Shown: piece after piece, positions 21,642 through 30,834 of the stretch
Layout of the letters: every line of letters starts with the position of its first letter
Position numbering within the stretch: position 1 is the stretch's first letter
Assembly: GCA_030765065.1 (NCBI GenBank)
Contig: CM060984.1
Coordinates: forward strand, 103,583,488-103,647,487
DNA length: 64,000 bases
Reading direction: 5' to 3'
From: Deroplatys truncata
Taxonomy: Eukaryota; Arthropoda; Insecta; Mantodea; Mantidae
Made by a program: the position numbers and the translations under genes
Notes under the pieces: model-generated
What the model saw: the letters and a program-made list of their open reading frames with translations, nothing else
Told to the model about the DNA's origin: nothing
Database searches by the model: none

Positions 21642-23885
21642 CTACAATTCTTCCTGTCTCCAGTTTTCCGACCGTCGTGGCCACGATCCTTGACTGGGGC
21701 CTATCCCTTGGCCTATGCTTTGTCCTGCCATTGCCCCGCTTCGGTGACCTATCGCGTCATCCATTTCGCGGTGGACATTTTGCGGCTGTCGTGTCTGTGA
21801 TAGATACGCGCTCGGCGTCCATGCGTAGCTGTACGTAGGCATGCTTGAGAGCCCATGGTCCTCATCTCTACGTCGTGGGGTCGCTGGCCGGCTTGGAGGT
21901 GTTCTTGGCCTGTTCGGAGGTGTCCTTGGCCTGTTCGGGGGAGTTTCTGGGCAATTCGGAGGCGTTCTTGGCCTGTTCGGAGGTGTCCTAGGCCTGCCCG
22001 GGGTTTTTCCAGGTCGGTTCGGGGGAGTTTCTGGGCGGTTCGGAGGCGTTCTTGGCCTATCCGCTGTTCCACCGTGGAGGTTATTTCCCCAGTGTTGTCT
22101 ACTATTCGCCGGGTACCTGGAGAATCTCAGGTAGTGAACGGGATACTCCTCATGTTGCCTCGGTGGCCTACCCGTGCCCGTTTGGTTCCAGGGCCTATAG
22201 CTTCTCTCCCGATTTCTTGCAAATGGCTCTTGGTAACGCTGTCGGACTGTGGAGTAGTTGTTCAACGCACCTTGTGCCCTCGTCCCATCATTACGATGCG
22301 AATTTATCCGATCACTGTGTCTGCCTTCAGTCCTGATTCTGGGCCTATCTTCTTCCCGCGTTCCGTACCCCTGCAGAGCGGTAAGTAGTTCAATGGCTTC
22401 GCCCAGCGTCCTCGGGCGTGCTACCACGAGGTGATGACGTATAACGTCTGGGAAGTGTCGTGTCAGGAGGGATACAAATTCACCTTCGGGCATCGGTGGG
22501 TCCAGGAGTTGGCTTAATTGGCCGAGTCGCAAGAAGTAGTCGACCATCGACTCACGCTTCTCTTCCCTGTATCGGCCATTATTTATTTCTGCGCGCACCC
22601 TGTACTGTGCAACGCCACTCCAATATTTTTCTAAAAATGCAGACCTAAAATGTTCATATTGTGCATGCTCGCCCACCGTCAATCGAAACCAACTCAGGGA
22701 CGGGCCTATCAAGCTCCTTTTTATAATTACCATTTTGAAACGGTCGGGAATTCCCCTAAGGGCGAAATAAGATTCGAGGTCATTAATGAACTGCTTCGCA
22801 TTATCGACTTCACTGTTGAACTTGGGGATTGGTAGTTCATTCAAAAATTGTATAGGTATATTGCATTGTTGCAGAGGCCCTACGGTGCTTGACATTTCAC
22901 TTGCCGGGTGCGGTGAGGCCGAAGGAGTGCAGGCAGGTTCGTTCGACCTCGGTTCGCTACTCGGGTTGTTACACTGGAACGACGAAAGCGCGGAAACCTG
23001 AGAGGTAATTCGCGCGTCCGTGGCTCCCTGGGGTCGCGGTTCGATTTCCGCTAGTGCGTCCCTGCGAGCATTGACGGTCTGTGTCAGTTCCTCCCTTAAT
23101 TTAGCGATCTCGCTTATCTGCGAGCTACTCTGTGCCTCTATGGTCTCCCTTATTTTGTTAATTTTATCATTTACCCCTGCTTCCACTGCCTGCTGCTTAT
23201 TCTGTAATGCTACACAGACTGTCATTGCTTCTTCCCTTGCCTTATCACTAATTGTACATATTAAGTTTTCATTGCTTACAATTTGTTGTGCCCTGATGGC
23301 GTCTATTTCCACGACAAGTTCCTTCCTTACTACCTCTACACTATTCTGTGTTGCTTTTAGTTCGTTTCTTATATATTCTACATCCTCGTAGATTACATTT
23401 TGACTTGCTCTAATTTCTAACAAGACACCCTGTATTTTATTTTCTAAGCCCTGACTGATTTCCTTATGTTGGATGCTTAATTGTGAGGCTATCTGCTGCT
23501 GCAATGTTTGTTCTTGGGTGGACAATTGTTGTTTTAGTGTTTGCTCCTGTACTGTTAATCGCTGTGTTAGTGTTTGCCCAAGTGTTTGCTCTTGTTCTGA
23601 TAACCGTTGAGCCAGTGTTTGCTCTTGTTCTGATAATCGTTGAGTCAGAGTTTGCCCTATTGTTTGCTCTTGTTCTGATATTTTAGTGTTGAGGAGGCTC
23701 AATTGAGCCAACATTTGTTGCATCATTTCGCTCGTGTTAAGCGATCCGGTAACTTGGTTTTCTAATGTTTCGCTATCTCCATTTTCTACACCTACCCGCG
23801 TGCTATTGTTAGTGAAATTTTCCCCTTGTTCATTGCTATTACCTTCCATATCGTTGCCGGTTAATTTCTTGTTTCTTAACAGCAT
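21642..23885 (-). CDS. gag: Gag-like structural protein of element G2 (747 aa)
   Basis: Residues about 50-270 are predicted coiled coil, with a run of SEQEQTLxQxL-type repeats at about 65-135. Residues about 345-510 are a capsid-like gag domain: FLNELPIPKF, NDLESYFALRGIP, FRSAFLEKYW, MVDYFLRLGQLSQLLDPP and FPDVIRHHLVVARP. These parallel G1 gag. Residues about 615-680 carry around ten RPxTPPN-type proline-arginine repeats. There is no CCHC knuckle, so this basic repeat is the probable nucleic-acid-binding part. Plus-strand frames at 21841-22388 and 23020-23686 are shadows of this gene. The start ATG at 23885 is the first one behind the leader. Expected role: particle assembly and packaging of its own RNA, with enzymes supplied in trans. 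Confidence 0.88.
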   Translation of the reverse strand: MLLRNKKLTGNDMEGNSNEQGENFTNNSTRVGVENGDSETLENQVTGSLNTSEMMQQMLAQLSLLNTKISEQEQTIGQTLTQRLSEQEQTLAQRLSEQEQTLGQTLTQRLTVQEQTLKQQLSTQEQTLQQQIASQLSIQHKEISQGLENKIQGVLLEIRASQNVIYEDVEYIRNELKATQNSVEVVRKELVVEIDAIRAQQIVSNENLICTISDKAREEAMTVCVALQNKQQAVEAGVNDKINKIRETIEAQSSSQISEIAKLREELTQTVNARRDALAEIEPRPQGATDARITSQVSALSSFQCNNPSSEPRSNEPACTPSASPHPASEMSSTVGPLQQCNIPIQFLNELPIPKFNSEVDNAKQFINDLESYFALRGIPDRFKMVIIKRSLIGPSLSWFRLTVGEHAQYEHFRSAFLEKYWSGVAQYRVRAEINNGRYREEKRESMVDYFLRLGQLSQLLDPPMPEGEFVSLLTRHFPDVIRHHLVVARPRTLGEAIELLTALQGYGTREEDRPRIRTEGRHSDRINSHRNDGTRAQGALNNYSTVRQRYQEPFARNRERSYRPWNQTGTGRPPRQHEEYPVHYLRFSRYPANSRQHWGNNLHGGTADRPRTPPNRPETPPNRPGKTPGRPRTPPNRPRTPPNCPETPPNRPRTPPNRPRTPPSRPATPRRRDEDHGLSSMPTYSYAWTPSAYLSQTRQPQNVHREMDDAIGHRSGAMAGQSIGQGIGPSQGSWPRRSENWRQEEL

Positions 23886-24230
23886 TTACAAACATACATA
23901 ACCCAGTTTACTTATATCTATTGCATATACACTCCCTTCCAAAATTTTATTAACCTATGTATCATGCAGTTAACACTTACTCGGTGCTGGGTTGAGCTGC
24001 TGCGAAGTGTTGTAATAGTTCACAAAACACTTCACTACACTTACACTTTTTGAACACTGATGCTGTCTGCGCTGAATGTCTGCTTCCTCGTTGTAATGGA
24101 GCGGCGTCGATGTCGCTTGTTGCCCCACGTCTATCGGTACACTCTGCTGCTGGTGGTTGCTGATGTCGTCATCGGCGTCGTCTTCCTTCCGTTGTCGGTT
24201 CTCCGGGTGCGTTATCCGCTGGCAGTATTT
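23886..24230 (-). other. G2 leader (5' untranslated region)
   Basis: Between the primer site and the gag ATG. A minus-strand frame at 23970-24398 begins inside the LTR and is probably fortuitous; its LTR half recurs at 19399-19593 because the LTRs are near-identical. A packaging signal would be expected here but cannot be identified by eye. Confidence 0.6.
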
Positions 24231-24251
24231 CGAGCCCCACGTTGGGCGCCA
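24231..24251 (-). promoter_or_regulatory. Primer-binding site of G2, exact match to tRNA-Lys(CUU) 3' end
   Basis: The plus strand here equals the last 21 bases of the usual arthropod tRNA-Lys(CUU), CCA included (CGAGCCCCACGTT, then GGGCGCCA), so the minus-strand RNA can pair with it over at least 18 bases. It lies two bases from the LTR edge at 24254. The tRNA assignment is from memory of conserved sequences. Confidence 0.88.
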
Positions 24252-24253
24252 AA

Positions 24254-25169
24254 TGACGCTGACCTCTGACTCATCAGCTGTGGTGTTCCTGGCAGTTGCT
24301 TCAATGGACTCAGAGTCCTGGGTTCGTGGTTTGGATGGCAGGGATTTGGGATTTGATTCGGTAGAGCTGAGGTTCTTGTTTTTCAGGGGTGGTGACACTG
24401 CCTTGATGAGATTAATAATACTGCCGGAGAAGTTTGGGTGATATCTTTATTTTGTTACGTAGATTCCTATCTGGTCAACCCGCCACCTTCGTCGTCGAAA
24501 CCACTGTTATTCTTATTACTCTCGAAGTCGCTACTTATGTGTTTCTCCGACTAGCCCTCGAATTGCCTAGATTTCACAACTTCACTTTTACGCTATAAAT
24601 CTTCTGATTATTTTGTTCTAATTCTGTTTCGTCGCGTCCTCGTGGTTAATTTGTACCGGAATGTGCCTCGGCCGTTGTCATGGTTAGTTTGTCCCCAAAA
24701 GTCTCGGCGTGTCTTTCCTCCTTCACGCCTTTCGCCAAACTGTAGAATTTTCCCCTCTCCCTTTCTTAAGTTTCGTTCTGTTTTAAGTTCAAAACGTATC
24801 ATGTGATGCCTACGCGATCTTTCGATTGGCTATAATTTTTGTTTCATGATTTTTTTTGTTATTGGCTACCCCCACGTGACAACTTTCACATCTGCTTCTC
24901 ACAGCTTATTTTGAGTTTTAAAATCTTCTCCCGAACATTCTTAGATCGTAGATAAGGCACGTCTACTTCCTCACCCTTTTAAGCCTTGAAAACCGTTGTA
25001 AACCCTGTCCGAGCCAAAAGTATAAAGGCGAGACTTCCGGTATGCAGGTTCGTTGACCATCGCAGGTAAAATACCTCTGCTTCGAGGGACAACTTTGTTT
25101 CTCTGTCTTCCCGACAAAACCCATTCCTAACATGAATTCAGCACATTTTCGTCGCTATGTTCGATCGTA

Positions 25170-25230
<61 letters not shown>

Positions 25231-25257
25231 TCTCCTGGGTCTCGATAACCAGCTTCA
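24254..25257 (-). repeat. 5' LTR of G2
   Basis: Near-identical to the LTR at 19449. The two substitutions I see are near 24627 (G here, A in the other) and near 24947 (C here, T in the other). The ATT tract is two units shorter. This LTR borders the primer site, so it is the promoter LTR for the gag transcript. Confidence 0.95.
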
Positions 25258-25890
25258 CAGTACATAAAAAAAATTAATAACGAATTTCCATTTGAGAAAA
25301 AGTATAAGTATTGGAAAATTTAAGGGAATAACAAGCTATATCACGAAAATGGTTCACTCAACAACAACAAAAATTATATGATATAAATTGTGTATTTTAA
25401 CGTGATCTATATTTTTTTTGTAGTAAAATTTTGTCTATCTCTTATGGTTTACCATTTATGCAAAAGTTGTTCACAATGAAGAATACTTTTGGAGACATTC
25501 CCAGTAAATTCGAGATATACATTTCATTTGTCATGAAACTATGTTAAACATATGATATTTTAATCAAAATCGTTATAGCTATTTTTGAGAAAATTCAAAA
25601 TTTTCGAAAAATGTTCAATGTAGAGGGTAATCTGGGGTGGGGGGAGTTTCTTGAAAACCTTCGTGTTACATCTCTGGAAGATACTGAACCTAAATACCAA
25701 GTTTGGTGTTTATCCAACTGTTCTTTTCTGAGTTATGCTGTTCACAGACACACACAGACACACACAAGGATAAGTTTCCAAAATTGCTTTTTTTGGATTC
25801 AGGAGGCCTCAAAACATATATTTCCGGTAAAATCTCGGTGGAATACAATACAATATTTCCCCTACTTACTCTTACGTAGTAAAGAAAGTA
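25258..25890 (-). mobile_element. H-family dispersed element, copy 4, right part
   Basis: Continues the copy broken at 19448: the sequence after CAGT reads ACATAAAAAAAATTAATAAC, the normal continuation in other copies. It ends with ACGTAGTAAAGAAAGTAAG. The plus-strand 111-codon frame inside is one of several similar frames in H copies and is not convincingly a gene. Confidence 0.85.
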
Positions 25891-25892
25891 AG

Positions 25893-26460
25893 AATTACCA
25901 CTACAAGAAAGCACTATTGCGCGAAAAAAGTAACACATTTAAATAAGCATCTTAAATATCCACAACCCCCAAAACAGCGGTAAACCGTTACGTCCTATTA
26001 TAGTAAATAAAGAACAGTTAAGAGAATATATACAGCACGCTAACAATAAGTGAAAAAATACATAAATAAAGCATCAACACCAACGAGGAGCTATTCCTAC
26101 ACTCCCGCTTCCCTACTATCCTCCTCCTCAGATCTACTGTGTTGCCTTAAGTAGAAATGTACCTATCCCCTCCATGTCTTCCCCGCCTGCCAGTAATGTC
26201 CAACATGCCCTTAACTCTCCATTCGAGATGGTCAAGGATCGCAGTAAATATTTCCCCCTCCATTCTTCCGTATCCCTACATCTTGCCAAGATATACACCC
26301 GTGATTCTTCCTCTTCGCAAATTGGGCAGATTCTCCTTCCACTTCCATCAGTAGCTTTTTCATCCGCCATGCTAAGAAGTTTTATGTAAAAGATGGTCAT
26401 GAATTTCCAATAGATCTGTGCCTTTATGTTACTTCTGAAACACTGACGTTTTAGCTTTTA
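25893..26460 (-). mobile_element. LINE fragment (family Z), C-terminal coding end plus 3' UTR
   Basis: Minus frame 26134-26400 reads DGSGRRICPICEEEES, ARCRDTEEWRGKYL and a GxEDMEGIGTFLLKATQ end. This is the cysteine-containing C-terminal segment of LINE ORF2 proteins seen in CR1/Jockey-group elements. The 3' UTR follows at 26133-25893 and shares about 165 bp with 19066-19232. The copy is 5' truncated. Related remnants: 57945-58560, 32601-33280 and 61715-63160. Confidence 0.75.
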
Positions 26461-26765
26461 GGTCAGTGCTTTCTCATTATTCTGATGTTGGTAGTAGCGG
26501 TTGTATCTCGTTTGATTTCCTAGACCACGATCTGATTTTATAGTGTTTTGTTTTATAAGGGACACTGGAAGTGAGATTTTAGATGAAAACAACAAACTTT
26601 CAATGTTTGTATTATACCACATAGATATTGTATAGATGCTGTGAATCATTTTGATCAAATACTTTTCACAATACGTCGTTTTTAAAAGGCCCAGGGATAT
26701 GTTTAAATCACCCATGCACTCCCTTACAAACTGCACCGGACCCGCCCACTTCTCCTTTCTGGTTC
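26461..26765. other. No gene recognised
   Basis: A 111-codon minus frame (26458-26793) covers this stretch but lacks familiar motifs. It may include degenerate LINE sequence. Confidence 0.5.
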
Positions 26766-26769
26766 TTTT

Positions 26770-27030
26770 TCTCAGTTTTACATTTTTGCGCATCCTGGGT
26801 AGCGCATTGGTTTTGTTTGCGGCTCCCGTAATAAGGATCCGGAGATCGATTCCCGACTCCGAGGTGGCGACTTTAAGTCGGCCCTATCCACGCCTTCTCC
26901 TTTGACCTGCTCATGTTGTCGGAGGCAACGGATTTCGACCGCTGGGTACCTCCAACTCAGAAATGGGGCAGTCATCACTTGGAGAATGAGGTATTCTCCG
27001 AAGGTTATAGGCCATAATTATGGGGAGCGT
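26770..27030 (+). mobile_element. tRNA-derived SINE (family S4)
   Basis: The plus-strand head has GGGTAGCGCATTGGTTTTGT (A box region) and GGAGATCGATTCCCGACTCC (B box). The GC-rich body includes CAACGGATTTCGACCGCTGG and ends in TATTCTCCGAAGGTTATAGG. Single copy in the window. Confidence 0.65.
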
Positions 27031-28012
27031 TAAAACCGACGACTTTTTGAGCAAGAAATTTATTCCTTACATTTCAATTTAGCTCTGGTTTGTGCAAAAA
27101 TTTGCATACATAAACTCAAATGTTCTATCTAAAACTGTAAGCACACATTTTATGATTGCTTCATTCATTGGTTCACAAAAGATTAATTTTATACTGAAGA
27201 ACAAGGATTTATTTCTCTACAACTAAAAACATAACTAAAATCAGATCGTTGCATTTATTTTCACAATACTAAAATATCACTCCTCTGAAAACGTGAATGC
27301 GAAAGCCAGTCGTAGAAAATTTACATTTTTGTTGTTAATTAAAAATATTTAATTGATTCACCAAGAAACTATTGAGCTAGAGCTTTGAGATTTTTCACAG
27401 TCATTTCTTTATTTCCTTATATCAAGTGTAACAATTTTCAAATGAGTATCTTTAAAATTAAGTAAAGTTAAAACATTCAGTTACCGGTCCCTAAGTAAAC
27501 ATACTCTATTGATATATTGTATTACAGAAAGAATAGTTTATCACATATTCATTGTAAAACAGTTCTATTAAATGCTATTCAATACTATAAGCTTAACCTG
27601 ATTTCACTTGACATTTAAAGATAATCTCTTATGACAATAGCTATCGGTACCTTAGAGCAAACACGGTTGTCCAGCTTAACAGAAAAGTGGTTGCAACTCT
27701 CAGAGAGCGAGAGTATTCTACATAAAATTTGATAACCATTTACAATGTAAGAATGTTATACACTCAATATAGTGTATTGTAGCGTAACCCATATCAATAA
27801 TTTGTTTGTTTACATAATTATTCTGCATTTACATTAATAAATTGATTTTTAGCATTAACAAACCATTGGTTCTCAAAGTGAGAAGGCGGGATCGATATTT
27901 AGAAGAAATAGGCAAAGAATCAGTTCACCAGGTGACTACACCATATTTAACACATTTTCTTCACGAATCATTACATTGTGTTTCAATTTTAAATCTATCT
28001 TATCTTATCTTC
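27031..28012. other. No gene recognised; AT-rich
   Basis: About 1 kb of AT-rich sequence. No recognisable repeat family or coding motif. Confidence 0.6.
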
Positions 28013-28014
28013 TG

Positions 28015-29400
28015 TTACGGGGAGGACTCGGCACCAATCCAGAGTGGATATTGCTCCTACGCCTCATGAGGGTAGTCTCCGGGAGGAAGGATGAGGAGAG
28101 GAGACACCGAACGGCCGGATCCAGGACGATAGTATAGCAATGACAGGGTACCTCAGTTTCCAAGTATAGATACCCCGGCAGTCCGGTGAGCCCACCACAT
28201 ACAGAGGGGTTCCAATGCCCCTCAAGGGGTTTCGAAGAGCCCGGCAGCCAGCCGAAAGCCGAGGAACGGAGAGTTACAAATAGCATCCTTTTCCCCTGCT
28301 ACGTTGAACCGAAACACCATCGCCGATATTTCCGGCCCTGAAAGAGACCAACCGGATGAAGGATAAATGAAAAATTGTCGCAGTATTCTGTTCGTGTTAT
28401 CTTTTTTTACTTGGCGCCTGTTATTGTTTTACTATTTTGAATTTTGGGTTCTTTGTCCTCTGGCTAGCTATGATTACTAAGTCGAGCAAATATCTCTAAG
28501 CAGGGCGTGTAAACGGAAAGTTGTTACTAAAAGATAACACTGATAAAAGAATTTGTTTTTACACTTTTATTGCCGTCACACTTAATTAATAGTTCACATT
28601 TGTAACCTTTATACACGTCCGACTGAAACTGTTATATTTCCGAATATAATTACTGTCGTACGCGTACTTCACATTTTGTAACTAACTTTATGACGCGAGA
28701 GATTCTGTGGAATTGCGTAATGTGTACCCCTCGAGAGATTGCTGAGAACTGCGCGACGTTTACCTCGTGAATGATTCTGTAGAACTGCGCGATACTTGCT
28801 TTTGGCTCAAGAATTTATACTCCCTCAGCCCGATATGCCTAAACATTATAATAGAGCTGCTATTGGTTACTAAATCGCGCCAACATTTGCATCTATTTTG
28901 TCATCCAATCATAATTACAAACACATATGCTCTAGGAAAGATATTCCCTTCATTTCTAAAGAAAGGCACGCTACCCTGACGTCATTTGTTTGTCTCTTCT
29001 AAGTGATAAACAACTCACCCCCTCGCTTCATTGTTACCCGCTCCTATTGTCAGTTTCAGTGAGGCCGTGTAAACTTATTTCCTAACAATGCTTATAGCTA
29101 ACAGACATTTAAAATCATTGTCATACAATAATGTTAATTTACACTACAATCACTCTGGCATTCACAGTGTTGTGATATAAAATACTGCCTCAAAATGAAG
29201 AATGAAGCAAAATAAAGCAACAGGAAATTCGGGACGTGTGAAAGAAACCACTCCAGCAATGACCCGACGACCCGGGAAAACCCCCGGAAAAACCCATAGT
29301 CAGAGTGCGCGGTCGCCAGAGATCAAACCCAGGACTTCCCAAAATGCCTCCACAACCTCCACAGATGTTGCCATTGAACCATCCTGCTCGGTATTTTAAA
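28015..29400 (-). mobile_element. tRNA-derived SINE, family S1, split by a solo LTR
   Basis: The body and 3' part at 28015-28370 align with 37590-37935 (CGGGAGGAAGGATGAGG, GGCAGCCAGCCGAAAGCCGA, CGAAACACCATCGCC). The head at 29193-29400 has GAGCAGGATGGTTCAATGGC and CTGGGTTTGATCTCTGGCGA on the minus strand. The two parts are in order and orientation for one S1 copy, with a solo LTR between them. Confidence 0.72.
28371..29192 (-). repeat. Solo LTR (family L1) inside an S1 SINE
   Basis: The right end (minus-strand start) reads TGAGGCAGTATTTTATATC and the left end lies near TGAAAAATTGTCGC. It aligns with 7787-8971 along its length, including AGTTCTACAGAATCATTCAC-type internal repeats and the GGCAATAAAAGTG signal. 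The flanking 4-bp duplication is not clean (TAAA against AAAT), and the last 80 bp present in the other copy are missing, so the left edge is uncertain by a few bases. Confidence 0.7.
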
Positions 29401-30637
29401 TCTAAGAAATAATATAGACGTGATTAGGTTGTAGGATACTTTGTCTTTCGGGCTACTTCAAAGCGACCTTTGCGATCTACGTTTACAGAACTGGGATGAT
29501 TTTTATGTAAACGTGTGCACTATTTGAACATCCATTGTGCAGACTAACCACAAATGCCAAAGCTTCTTATTGTTCCACGTACAACGAAATTTGTCGCCGA
29601 CGTTCGATTTATTAGCACACACGCAAACTCCCAACTTTCTTCCACTTCACAAAATCATGAATGCTTCCATTTCATCATTGCACCACCTTACTAAAAATAC
29701 ATGTTCTGTTTATACTATTAGATACACATATAGGACATCATACACTCGAGTGATACAACTACTGTAGGCAGAATGGTTACTATAGAGTCAATTTTAGCAA
29801 GCACTCCGAACATTTCAGAAGCCGTTAACCGAGCCTTATCCCAGCTGCTTGCCTAACTTTACTGGCTCTGGGCGGTGAATCAACATAAAACAAACTATTG
29901 TGAAATGTGCGGTCTTACAGAAGATACTGGAGCTATTGTGGATAAAATCTCCTTTGATTCGGTGCTGATTTTTAATTGACATATCGTAGGTCACGACGCC
30001 CGTATTCCGCATGACTAAGACGTTTTTATCTGAAGTATACAATGATAGAGTTATTGTAGATATGTTCCTCCCACCTCACTCTTTTTAACTTGTATGTGTA
30101 GCACCATTACCAGCCAGAGTATACAGATCAAATAATTGCACCTAGGAAGAAATGAAACGAAACATTCGCCGAGAAATTTCGTTAATTCCTAAAGACGAAC
30201 TTGTCGGGTCAGTGGAAATCTTATCCACAAATGTCAGCACTGCATATAACCTTTCGCCACCTTCTGAAAGACCTAAGTAATGTAAGCTCATCTTCCTTTA
30301 GGTCGACCCAACTGCTTAAGATCGGTTATGCCCGGCCAACGGCTGGGCTACAGCAGGCTCGGCTTTTAAATGTTCGAGGTGCTTGACAAAATTTCCGCTG
30401 TACAAGCGAATGACAAATTACAGGAAGAAATTTACATTGCATTACATTGGAGTACACGAAACTTGTGACATAAAAACAGGCTTAAGATGATAATGGAATA
30501 TTAGAACACCTCAAGTCTGCTCTTATTGCTTCTAGTGTTTTCCTTGTCCTAAGTGGCAACTCCTTACTCTTGTTCGAACCGGGTTGGATACAAGTGTATA
30601 CCGGCTATTGGGATTAACCTCTGATATGCTGAAAGAT
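29401..30637. other. No gene recognised
   Basis: About 1.2 kb without a recognised family. A GC-richer patch at about 30300-30370 (AACGGCTGGGCTACAGCAGG) could be part of an unrecognised SINE. Confidence 0.5.
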
Positions 30638-30721
<84 letters not shown>

Positions 30722-30751
30722 AGTAGTAGTAGAGTAGTAGTAGTGGTGGTG
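30638..30751. repeat. (TAG)n microsatellite
   Basis: About 27 nearly perfect TAG units followed by interrupted AGTAG and TGG variants. It borders the 3' side of the minus-strand LINE at 30835, consistent with growth from a LINE 3' tail. Confidence 0.95.
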
Positions 30752-30834
30752 ATTTTGGGGTTCTATGAGAGCTCAGTGGCTCTTACACCTCGACTTAAGA
30801 TCTTCTATGCATCCCTTATCCTTTCGTACGAATT

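Larger units (their letters stand above)
19449..25257 (-). mobile_element. Gag-only LTR retrotransposon G2, complete and young
   Basis: Two LTRs of about 1 kb (19449-20458 and 24254-25257) differ at two base positions plus two ATT units. The 4-bp target duplication CAGT lies at 19445-19448 and 25258-25261. Internal parts on the minus strand: primer site, leader, a 747-aa gag frame, a 151-aa frame, and about 0.7 kb of non-coding sequence. No protease, reverse transcriptase, RNase H or integrase motif was found, so it is non-autonomous. Two differences over about 0.94 kb outside the microsatellite imply roughly 0.2 percent divergence. At an assumed 3e-9 per site per year this is about 0.3-0.4 million years. 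It looks whole for what it is. Confidence 0.92.

Noticed and set aside
21841-23686. Plus-strand frames including Gly- and Val-rich repeat proteins
   Set aside because: They are the complement of the proline-arginine and glutamine-rich repeats of G2 gag and have no independent support.
30638-30751. Possible CRISPR-like or minisatellite array
   Set aside because: Simple trinucleotide repeat without spacers. The arrays at 20365, 25170 and 33585 are likewise microsatellites.
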